DNA of 9,059 nt from Polynucleobacter meluiroseus. GTDB taxonomy: Bacteria; Pseudomonadota; Gammaproteobacteria; Burkholderiales; Burkholderiaceae. Positions within the stretch are counted from its first letter, which is position 1; each line of letters starts with the position of its first letter. Position numbers and translations under genes: made by a program. The stretch is taken from assembly GCA_945867755.1 (NCBI GenBank), contig CAMBJN010000047.1:1-9059 (forward strand), given 5' to 3'. The notes under the pieces are model-generated. The model was not told the origin of the DNA, searched no databases, and saw only the letters and a program-made list of their open reading frames with translations. Below, piece by piece: positions 1-5,938 of this stretch.

Positions 1-825
1 GCTGCCGGCGTTCTTCTGTGCGGCACCCTCAAATTCAATGGCAGTATGATCATTCAAGCTCAAGGCAATGGCGCTGTTCGTTTATTGGTTTTAGAGTGCA
101 ACGAACACTTGGTAATTCGTGCAACAGCGAAGTTGAATGAGGACATTGATCTATCCACCTTGCCAGATGATGCAAATTTGTCAGATTTGATTAATCCAGA
201 TGGTCAAGGCCGATTAGTGATCACCTTAGATCCCGCTGATCGCAAGCCAGGTCAAAACCCCTACCAAGGCATTGTTGCTTTAAGTGACGATGGAGAACCT
301 GTCAAAACGATTGCTCAAGCAATCACTTTATACATGCGTGACTCCGAGCAGCTAGAGACTCGCCTGTGGTTGGCTAGTGATGAAGATTCTTGTGGCGGCT
401 TATTACTTCAGAGATTGCCCAATATGGGCGGTCAGCTGAAGATGGATGATGAAATGGCAGCCGAAGGATGGTCCAGACTTCAAATGCTCTCAGACACAGT
501 CACCGATGAAGAACTCTTGAGCCTTGAGCCCAAGGTGTTGATGAATCGTCTGTACCTTGATGAATCAGCCCATCATGGCGTAAGAAGTTTTGATGAGAGG
601 TCCATTAAGTTTGGGTGTCGCTGCTCTCGCATCAAAGTTGCTGATATGCTGAAAATGCTCGGTGAAGAAGAAGTGAATAGCATCCTTCTAGAAAAAGATT
701 CCGTTGAAACCAATTGTGATTTTTGTGGACAGGTTTATATCTTTGATGCAGTTGATTGCAAGCAGATCTTTGCCAGCCCTACGATTGTTGATGCGGTGAA
801 ACAAGCACCTAGTTCAAAGCATTAG
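1..825 (+). CDS. hslO: Hsp33 redox-regulated chaperone, 5' end missing
   Basis: Hsp33 is a cytosolic holdase. Oxidation releases zinc from its C-terminal cysteine cluster, unfolds the linker and activates binding of unfolding proteins. The frame is open from base 1: the residues before the Met codon at 46 (LLCGTLKFNGS) align with the conserved Hsp33 stretch seen as LLTATLKFDGD in E. coli. The ATG at 46 is therefore internal and the true start lies off the window. The N-terminal fold contains the conserved RSEQLETRL segment (about 343-369) and GGLLLQRLP (about 394-420). The zinc centre is complete: CxC at 616-624 followed by CxxC at 715-726, the redox switch. The C-terminal tail after the cluster is short and ordinary. 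The TAG stop (823-825) overlaps the stop codon of convergent higA. About 274 residues are visible against roughly 290-300 for the family, so little is missing. Confidence 0.97.
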   Translation, partial: AAGVLLCGTLKFNGSMIIQAQGNGAVRLLVLECNEHLVIRATAKLNEDIDLSTLPDDANLSDLINPDGQGRLVITLDPADRKPGQNPYQGIVALSDDGEPVKTIAQAITLYMRDSEQLETRLWLASDEDSCGGLLLQRLPNMGGQLKMDDEMAAEGWSRLQMLSDTVTDEELLSLEPKVLMNRLYLDESAHHGVRSFDERSIKFGCRCSRIKVADMLKMLGEEEVNSILLEKDSVETNCDFCGQVYIFDAVDCKQIFASPTIVDAVKQAPSSKH

Positions 826-1145
826 GCAGCAAGTAGCATTTGCTTTAATGGTCTAGGGGCTGTTTTAGGATTTTTCTTAAACTTTTGCGCAACCATCCAT
901 AAATCTAAAGCCTCTTGCATGCGAAGCCACATTTCAGGGCTTCCACCAATAACTGCTGATATCCGCATAGCCATTTCAGGGCTGATGCCTCGCTTCTCAT
1001 TAAGTATCTCTGATACCGTCAGGCGACTCACTCCCAAATAACTAGCGAAAGAGGCTTGAGTTATACCCAGCTCAGGCATGACATCCTCGCGCAAAATAGC
1101 TCCCGGGTGCGTTGGTTTACGCAATTGATTTCTGATGCTCTTCAT
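822..1145 (-). CDS. higA: HigA-type antitoxin, XRE-family DNA-binding protein
   Basis: This 107-residue protein has the HigA signature HPGAILRE (residues 13-20) followed by a helix-turn-helix of about residues 28-55 (ITQASFASYLGVSRLTVSEI and onward), then the family motif GGSPEMWLRMQ (67-77). HigA proteins bind and neutralise the HigB ribosome-dependent mRNase and repress their own promoter. Its ATG overlaps the last base of the higB stop codon (TAATG), the toxin-first order typical of higBA. A strong Shine-Dalgarno GGAGG lies inside the end of higB, about ten bases before the ATG. The stop codon shares bases with the hslO stop on the other strand. The C-terminal tail after residue 88 is basic. 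The symbol reflects family membership (HigA/VapI type); the exact subfamily cannot be settled by eye. Confidence 0.95.
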   Translation of the reverse strand: MKSIRNQLRKPTHPGAILREDVMPELGITQASFASYLGVSRLTVSEILNEKRGISPEMAMRISAVIGGSPEMWLRMQEALDLWMVAQKFKKNPKTAPRPLKQMLLAA

Positions 1146-1423
1146 TAATGATAATCCTCCAAATCAATGTCAAATGGGCCATTTACATCAAACTTAAATG
1201 TGATCCTCCAATTACCTGAAACACCCACTGAATAGATACCTTTTTTTGCACCTTTAAGCTCATGGAATCTAAACCCAATCACATTCATGTCTTCAGGAAG
1301 CAACGCGGCATCTAAACTATCCAATAAACGAGCAATCTTTCCTGAGTAAGCCGCTGGGATTGCTCTCAGCGATCCATTAACAAAGAATAGACGTAGGCCA
1401 CGATGCTTAAAAGATTGAATCAT
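1145..1423 (-). CDS. higB: HigB toxin, RelE-superfamily mRNA endoribonuclease
   Basis: HigB toxins cleave mRNA in the ribosomal A site and slow translation until HigA binds them. The 92 residues match the family over the full length: the start MIQSFKHRGLRLFF, the central GFRFHELKGAKKGIYSV, the NWRITF core strand, and the terminal EDYH. Family knowledge from Proteus vulgaris HigB assigns catalysis to His54, Asp90, Tyr91 and His92. Here H54, D90, Y91 and H92 fall at the same numbers, so the toxin looks intact. The start is the ATG at 1421-1423. The leader just upstream is AT-rich with no recognisable Shine-Dalgarno, unlike the antitoxin. Two abutting palindromes lie 20-57 bases upstream. Toxin precedes antitoxin, with a one-base overlap. 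Relatives include GraT and HigB-1 type toxins. Confidence 0.95.
   Translation of the reverse strand: MIQSFKHRGLRLFFVNGSLRAIPAAYSGKIARLLDSLDAALLPEDMNVIGFRFHELKGAKKGIYSVGVSGNWRITFKFDVNGPFDIDLEDYH
1155..1160 (-). promoter_or_regulatory. Strong ribosome binding site of higA inside higB
   Basis: The - strand reads GGAGGA here, ten bases or so before the higA ATG and within the last codons of higB. It gives the antitoxin its own efficient translation start and supports ATG 1143-1145 as the higA start. It contrasts with higB, which has no comparable site. Confidence 0.75.
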
Positions 1424-1442
1424 TTATTTTGATAGTTTATAT

Positions 1443-1480
1443 TGTAATGCATAACATTACATGTAATGAAAAACATTACA
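1443..1480. promoter_or_regulatory. Tandem palindromic operator candidate of higBA
   Basis: Two perfect dyads abut with no gap: TGTAATG-cataa-CATTACA (1443-1461) and TGTAATG-aaaaa-CATTACA (1462-1480). All four half-sites are the same 7-mer. The junction itself forms a 14-bp perfect palindrome, CATTACATGTAATG (1455-1468). The array starts 20 bases upstream of the higB ATG, where a HigA autorepressor is expected to bind. A possible -10 (TACAAT on the - strand, 1441-1446) overlaps its higB-proximal edge, but no matching -35 was clear, so the promoter is not placed firmly. The repeats are read directly from the sequence; the role as HigA operator is inferred from position and from the autoregulation known for this family. 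Confidence 0.8.
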
Positions 1481-1545
1481 AGGATTGAACAAGAGTGGTA
1501 CTGAAGAGGCTCGAGCTACTTAGGAAGCGCTTAGAGAGTTTTTAG

Positions 1546-1575
1546 GTTGCTAATTTGTATGAAAATTATAACAAC
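1546..1575. other. AT-rich stem-loop with extended -10-like motif in ftsB-higB spacer
   Basis: The arms GTTG plus TAATTT (1546-1556) pair with AAATTA plus CAAC (1563-1575) around a six-base loop, with an internal bulge. It begins 13 bases after the ftsB stop. No T-run follows it on the - strand, so it is a poor intrinsic terminator, though it could stabilise the 3' end of the operon mRNA. The same bases contain TGT-TATAAT on the - strand (1565-1573), a perfect extended -10 that could start a transcript into higBA about 135 bases upstream of it; no good -35 accompanies it. The rest of the spacer (1481-1545) contains only the short palindrome GCTCGAGC (1509-1516) and no gene. Confidence 0.35.
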
Positions 1576-1588
1576 TGGTAGAGGGTAA

Positions 1589-1903
1589 TTATTTTGAAGC
1601 CTCATTCTTGGCAGGGTCATTGGCTGGTTTTTTGCCTGGAACTACCTGCACAAAGATCTCGCCCTCTTTGCTCATGCCATGCTCTGCGCGAGCACGCTCT
1701 TCAATCGCTTTGGTACCATCTTTGAGGTCTTTCACTTCGCCGGATAGCTTGGTGTTACGAGCCGCAAGGGCATCATTTTTTTCCATTTGCTTAGATACTT
1801 GGCGATCAAGTTCATAAACTCTCAGCCAGCCGCCCTTACCTAGCCACAATGGGTATTGAATGATCACCAAGAGAGCCAACATGCCGTAAACAACGATGCG
1901 CAT
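1589..1903 (-). CDS. ftsB: Cell division protein FtsB
   Basis: FtsB is a small single-pass inner-membrane protein that joins FtsL and FtsQ in the divisome and helps trigger septal peptidoglycan synthesis. The 104 residues show a short cytoplasmic start, one membrane helix (about residues 4-21, containing VIIQYPLWLGKGG), a periplasmic coiled coil (about 28-68, with the AARNTKLSGEVKDLKDG heptad region), and the family motif EERARAEHGMSKEGEIFVQVVP. These match E. coli FtsB nearly position by position (QYSLWFGKNG and EERARNELSM). The tail is rich in Lys, Ala and Asn and is likely disordered. ATG 1901-1903 is preceded by a weak GAGAG five bases away. The gene follows eno by 33 bases on the same strand, the eno-ftsB order common in proteobacteria, and is probably the last gene of the pyrG operon. 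Confidence 0.96.
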   Translation of the reverse strand: MRIVVYGMLALLVIIQYPLWLGKGGWLRVYELDRQVSKQMEKNDALAARNTKLSGEVKDLKDGTKAIEERARAEHGMSKEGEIFVQVVPGKKPANDPAKNEASK

Positions 1904-1936
1904 CTGGGCTCTCTTTTCTAGGGTGGGTTTCTAAAA

Positions 1937-3223
1937 TTATTTGCGCAAGTTGTAGAAAGTTGACTTGCCAGGGTATGTTGCAATATCCCCCAAGTCTTCT
2001 TCAATGCGAATCAATTGGTTGTACTTGGCAATACGATCAGAGCGTGACAATGAACCAGTTTTAATTTGACCCGCATTGGTGCCTACTGCAATGTCTGCAA
2101 TCGTGCTGTCTTCTGTCTCACCTGAACGATGAGAAATCACAGCCGTGTAACCTGCACGCTTGGCCATTTCAATCGCAGCAAATGTTTCAGTCAAAGTACC
2201 GATTTGGTTTACCTTAATCAAAATTGAGTTGGCGATGTTCTTTTCAATACCTTCTTTAAGAATCTTGGTATTGGTCACAAAGAGATCATCACCCACCAAT
2301 TGAATCTTCTTGCCTAATTTTTCAGTCAAGATTGCCCAACCTTCCCAGTCACCTTCGTGCATGCCATCTTCGATTGACACGATTGGGTATTTATCAACCA
2401 AGTTCGCCAAGTAATCGGTAAATTCTGCTGAAGTTAATTGCAAACCTTCACCAGATAAATCATATTTGCCGTCTTTATAGAACTCACTGGCAGCGCAATC
2501 CAAGGCCAACAGAACATCTTCACCTGGTTTGTAACCTGCCTTTTCAATCGCCTGAAGAATAGTGTTCAAGCACTCTTCATTGCTCTTAAAGTTAGGGGCA
2601 AAGCCACCCTCATCACCAACAGATGTAGACATGCCTTGATCATGAATGATTTTCTTTAAAGCATGGAAAATCTCTGAGCCGCAGCGCACAGCTTCACGAA
2701 AGCTCGTCATACTCACTGGCACGATCATGAATTCTTGAATATCCAAGTTGTTATTGGCGTGCGAACCACCGTTCACAATGTTCATCATTGGTACTGGTAA
2801 CTGCATCGCACCTGAACCACCAAAATATCTATATAACGGCAAACCAGCTTCTTCAGCAGCTGCACGTGCAACCGCCATAGACACTGCTAAGGTTGCATTA
2901 GCGCCTAAACGTGACTTGTTGTCAGTGCCGTCTAGGTCAATCAAGGTGCGGTCAAGGAAAGCCTGCTCACTGGCATCAAGACCCATCACTGCTTCTGCGA
3001 TTTCAGTATTGATATTTTCAACAGCTTTTAGAACACCTTTTCCAAGGTAGCGGCCCGGCTCGTCATCACGCAACTCAACAGCCTCACGTGATCCAGTCGA
3101 TGCTCCTGAAGGCACGGCTGCGCGACCCATCACTCCGGACTCAAGCAACACATCACACTCAACGGTAGGATTACCTCTTGAGTCTAGTATTTCACGTCCA
3201 ATAATGTCAACGATTGCACTCAT
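1937..3223 (-). CDS. eno: Enolase (phosphopyruvate hydratase)
   Basis: Enolase interconverts 2-phosphoglycerate and phosphoenolpyruvate in glycolysis and gluconeogenesis and is a scaffold of the RNA degradosome in some bacteria. The 428 residues are full length. Visible family landmarks are the N-terminal EILDSRGNPTVE, the loop SGASTG (39-44), the catalytic acid in GDEGG (E205), the metal ligands D242, E285 (SIEDG) and D312 (GDD), the catalytic base K337 (LIKVNQIGT), the signature SHRSGETED (364-372), and K388. The loop at 152-159 reads GGSHANNN where E. coli has GGEHADNN; the catalytic His155 is kept, and I believe this variant is usual in betaproteobacteria. ATG 3221-3223 has AAGGGA six bases upstream. 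It follows kdsA after only 18 bases. Its product, phosphoenolpyruvate, is a substrate of KdsA. Confidence 0.99.
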   Translation of the reverse strand: MSAIVDIIGREILDSRGNPTVECDVLLESGVMGRAAVPSGASTGSREAVELRDDEPGRYLGKGVLKAVENINTEIAEAVMGLDASEQAFLDRTLIDLDGTDNKSRLGANATLAVSMAVARAAAEEAGLPLYRYFGGSGAMQLPVPMMNIVNGGSHANNNLDIQEFMIVPVSMTSFREAVRCGSEIFHALKKIIHDQGMSTSVGDEGGFAPNFKSNEECLNTILQAIEKAGYKPGEDVLLALDCAASEFYKDGKYDLSGEGLQLTSAEFTDYLANLVDKYPIVSIEDGMHEGDWEGWAILTEKLGKKIQLVGDDLFVTNTKILKEGIEKNIANSILIKVNQIGTLTETFAAIEMAKRAGYTAVISHRSGETEDSTIADIAVGTNAGQIKTGSLSRSDRIAKYNQLIRIEEDLGDIATYPGKSTFYNLRK

Positions 3224-3241
3224 GACTTTTCCCTTAACAAA

Positions 3242-4099
3242 TTATTTAAAATCTTTTTCTAAGTAAACGTTGCCATTTTTAACAACGTCATCCAAAGCCA
3301 CCAAGGTAGCGAGTAATTCTTTCATGCGATTTAATGGCACTGCGTTAGGGCCATCCGATAAAGCTTTAGCAGGATTTGGGTGGGTTTCCATGAACAAACC
3401 ACTCACGCCAACTGCAACAGCGGCTCTGGCCAACACTGGAACCATCTCACGTTGACCACCACTTGTTGTGCCTTGACCGCCTGGCAATTGCACAGAGTGC
3501 GTGGCGTCAAAAACAATCGGGGCATTGGTTTCGCGCATGATCGCAAGGCTGCGCATATCAGACACCAAGTTGTTATAACCAAAAGAAGCGCCGCGTTCAC
3601 AGGCCATGAACATATCCTCGGACAAACCAACTTCTTTAGCGGCAGCCCGGGCTTTATCAATCACATTCTTCATGTCGCCTGGGGCCAAGAATTGACCTTT
3701 TTTGATGTTCACTGGTTTACCGCTTTGAGCGCAAGCACGAATGAAATCTGTCTGACGACATAAAAAAGCTGGAGTTTGTAGCACATCAACAACGGCTGCC
3801 ACAGATTTGATTTCATCGACATCATGAATATCAGTCAAAACATTCACGCCAACTTCTTTTTTAACTTTAGCCAAAATCTCAAGACCTTTTTCCATGCCAA
3901 GGCCGCGGAATGATGTTCCTGAAGATCGATTGGCTTTATCAAAAGATGATTTGTAAATAAATGGAATACCTAAAGCACTGGTGATTTCTTTTAACTGGCC
4001 AGCCGTATCCATGGCCATTTGCTCAGATTCAATCACGCACGTGCCAGCGATTAAAAAGAAACGCTTATCAAGACCTATTTCAAAATCGCATAATTTCAT
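3242..4099 (-). CDS. kdsA: KDO-8-phosphate synthase, metal-dependent type
   Basis: KdsA condenses phosphoenolpyruvate with arabinose 5-phosphate to give 3-deoxy-D-manno-octulosonate 8-phosphate, the precursor of the KDO sugar of lipopolysaccharide. The 285 residues form a single TIM barrel with KSSFDKANRSS (50-60), CRQTD (114-118), NIKKGQFLAPGDM (131-143), RGASFGYNNLV (169-179), DATHSVQLPGG (198-208) and METHPNPAKALSDGP (237-251). Residue 21 is Cys (AGTCVIES), where the metal-independent E. coli enzyme has Asn. Together with H201, E238 and D249 this completes the Cys-His-Glu-Asp metal site known from the Aquifex enzyme, so I assign the metal-dependent class. ATG 4097-4099 has a strong AAGGAG six bases upstream. 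It sits 33 bases after pyrG. The related DAHP synthases are excluded by the KANRSS and ALSD motifs. Confidence 0.98.
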   Translation of the reverse strand: MKLCDFEIGLDKRFFLIAGTCVIESEQMAMDTAGQLKEITSALGIPFIYKSSFDKANRSSGTSFRGLGMEKGLEILAKVKKEVGVNVLTDIHDVDEIKSVAAVVDVLQTPAFLCRQTDFIRACAQSGKPVNIKKGQFLAPGDMKNVIDKARAAAKEVGLSEDMFMACERGASFGYNNLVSDMRSLAIMRETNAPIVFDATHSVQLPGGQGTTSGGQREMVPVLARAAVAVGVSGLFMETHPNPAKALSDGPNAVPLNRMKELLATLVALDDVVKNGNVYLEKDFK

Positions 4100-4132
4100 G
4101 GCTAACTCCTTAATTCTTTATTACTGTGCAGC

Positions 4133-5791
4133 TCAGGCTTCATGACCTGCAATACCCTTTTGATTTAAGGCTGCTTTAATGAATGCAGAGAACAATGGGT
4201 GACCATCTCTTGGATTCGATGTGAATTCAGGGTGGAACTGAACGCCAAAGAACCATGGGTGCATGCTGCTTGGCAACTCCATCATTTCTGGTAAAGACTC
4301 ATTAGGAGTTCTTGCAGAAATAATCATTCCAGCAGACTCTAATTTGGGTACGTACACATTGTTCACCTCAAAACGATGGCGGTGACGCTCATTAACTTCT
4401 GAGCCATAAATTTTTTCAGCCAAAGTATTTGGCTTCACTGGACAACGTTGAGAGCCTAAGCGCATCGTGCCACCAAGATCAGAAGCCTCATCACGCTTTT
4501 CAACGCGACCTTCACGATCCATCCACTCAGTGATCAAGGCAACCACAGGATGCGGATTATTCGGCTCAAATTCAGTACTATTAGCACCCTTCAAGCCTGC
4601 TACATGACGAGCAAACTCAATCACTGCCAATTGCATACCTAAACAAATACCAAGGTAAGGGATTTTGTTTTCGCGAGCGTGCTTGATGGCTGCAATCTTT
4701 CCTTCAGTGCCCCTCTTACCAAAACCACCGGGAACTAAAATAGCGTCTAAACCAGCAAGACTTGAAACATCGCCACCGTCCAAATTCTCCGAGTCGATAT
4801 AACGAATACCTACCTTTGTTTCATTATGAATGCCAGCATGACGCAAGGCTTCAATCAGTGACTTATAAGATTCTGTTAAATCAACATACTTACCGACCAT
4901 GCCAATCGTCACTTCATGCTTCGGATTTTCGAGGCTGTGAACCAAACCGTTCCAAACAGATAAATTAGCTGGCTTAGGATCAATGCGCAATTCATTGCAA
5001 ATCAATTCGTCCAAGCCCTGCTCATGAAGCATTTGTGGAATCTTGTAAATCGTATCAACATCCCAAACAGAGATCACTGCTTGTTCGCGCATATTCGCAA
5101 ACAAAGAAATCTTGGCGCGCTCATCTTCAGGAATTGGGCGATCAGCACGGCACAGCAATGCTGTAGGCATGATGCCGATTTCTCTTAATTTCTGAACTGA
5201 GTGTTGTGTTGGTTTGGTCTTTAACTCGCCAGCACTGGCAATGTAAGGGACCAAGGTCAAGTGAACGAACGCGGTATCACCTTGAGGCAATCTCAAGCTC
5301 ATTTGGCGAGCAGCCTCTAGAAACGGTAATGACTCGATGTCACCAACCGTACCACCAATTTCACAAATAGCCACATCCGCATGACCATCAAGACTGGCTT
5401 TAGCGCCACGCTCAACAAAACTTTGAATTTCATTGGTGATATGCGGAATGACCTGAACAGTCTTACCCAGATATTCACCGCGGCGCTCTTTACGAATCAC
5501 AGACTCGTAAATCTGACCTGTTGTGAAGTTATTGCTCTTGCGCATCTTGGCAGAAACAAATCTCTCATAGTGCCCCAAATCCAAGTCTGTCTCAGCACCA
5601 TCCTCCGTCACAAATACTTCTCCATGCTGGAACGGACTCATCGTGCCAGGGTCAACGTTGATATAGGGGTCTAATTTTAAGAGGGTGACTTTTAGGCCGC
5701 GCGATTCAAGAATGGCGGCTAAGGAGGCGGCTGCGATACCCTTCCCTAGGGAAGAAACCACACCACCAGTAACAAAGATGAATTTAGTCAT
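4133..5791 (-). CDS. pyrG: CTP synthase (glutamine-hydrolysing)
   Basis: PyrG aminates UTP to CTP using ATP and glutamine-derived ammonia, the last step of pyrimidine nucleotide synthesis; CTP also activates KDO made through the neighbouring kdsA. The 552 residues are full length. The N-terminal synthetase domain carries the P-loop VTGGVVSSLGKGIAAASL (7-24), the Mg-binding TDLDLGHYERF (68-78) and CEIGGTVGDIES (143-154). The C-terminal class I glutaminase domain has the oxyanion segment PGGFG (354-358), the nucleophile in GICLGMQ (C383) and the dyad H520/E522 in QFHPEF. ATG 5789-5791 begins exactly at the conserved MTKFIFVTGG. No clear Shine-Dalgarno precedes it. A strong promoter lies just upstream, leaving a leader of about 20 bases; no attenuator-like hairpin is seen. 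It is the first gene of the pyrG-kdsA-eno-ftsB cluster. Confidence 0.99.
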   Translation of the reverse strand: MTKFIFVTGGVVSSLGKGIAAASLAAILESRGLKVTLLKLDPYINVDPGTMSPFQHGEVFVTEDGAETDLDLGHYERFVSAKMRKSNNFTTGQIYESVIRKERRGEYLGKTVQVIPHITNEIQSFVERGAKASLDGHADVAICEIGGTVGDIESLPFLEAARQMSLRLPQGDTAFVHLTLVPYIASAGELKTKPTQHSVQKLREIGIMPTALLCRADRPIPEDERAKISLFANMREQAVISVWDVDTIYKIPQMLHEQGLDELICNELRIDPKPANLSVWNGLVHSLENPKHEVTIGMVGKYVDLTESYKSLIEALRHAGIHNETKVGIRYIDSENLDGGDVSSLAGLDAILVPGGFGKRGTEGKIAAIKHARENKIPYLGICLGMQLAVIEFARHVAGLKGANSTEFEPNNPHPVVALITEWMDREGRVEKRDEASDLGGTMRLGSQRCPVKPNTLAEKIYGSEVNERHRHRFEVNNVYVPKLESAGMIISARTPNESLPEMMELPSSMHPWFFGVQFHPEFTSNPRDGHPLFSAFIKAALNQKGIAGHEA

Positions 5792-5817
5792 CGAATATGC
5801 TTAGTGGGTAATACGCA

Positions 5818-5847
5818 ATTATAGCGATACCCAGAAAGAATGCTCAA
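5818..5847 (-). promoter_or_regulatory. Sigma70-type promoter for the pyrG operon
   Basis: The - strand reads TTGAGC (5842-5847) and a consensus TATAAT (5818-5823) separated by 18 bases. The expected start is near 5811, some 20 bases before the pyrG ATG. It lies in the 147-bp gap between comEC and pyrG, the only roomy gap ahead of the four-gene cluster, which makes a false match less likely. No operator-like dyad was seen around it, and no intrinsic terminator for comEC was found in the rest of the gap. Confidence 0.72.
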
Positions 5848-5938
5848 AATTTCATCCTAAAACTTACTTTTAAGCCAGAAAGCCTTTACCAGACTCAATC
5901 TTGAATTTGTGAAAAGATTTAATCGAGTATTTTTAGCA

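Noticed and set aside
1501..1540. Imperfect dyad around GCTCGAGC plus the palindrome AAGCGCTT as a possible attachment site or terminator.
   Set aside because: The arms are short and imperfect, no second copy occurs in the window, and no integrase or transposase is present.
2746..2769. Enolase loop GGSHANNN differing from the E. coli GGEHADNN.
   Set aside because: Catalytic His155 and all metal ligands are present; the variant appears to be ordinary for betaproteobacterial enolases.
3380..3763. A 127-codon open frame on the + strand within kdsA.
   Set aside because: It is antisense to highly conserved KdsA coding sequence, and its protein shows no family motif.
5848..5938. Possible terminator for comEC (short AAAA/TTTT repeats around 5858-5875).
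   Set aside because: The best pairing is a bulged AT stem of about six pairs with no GC-rich core and no following T-run.
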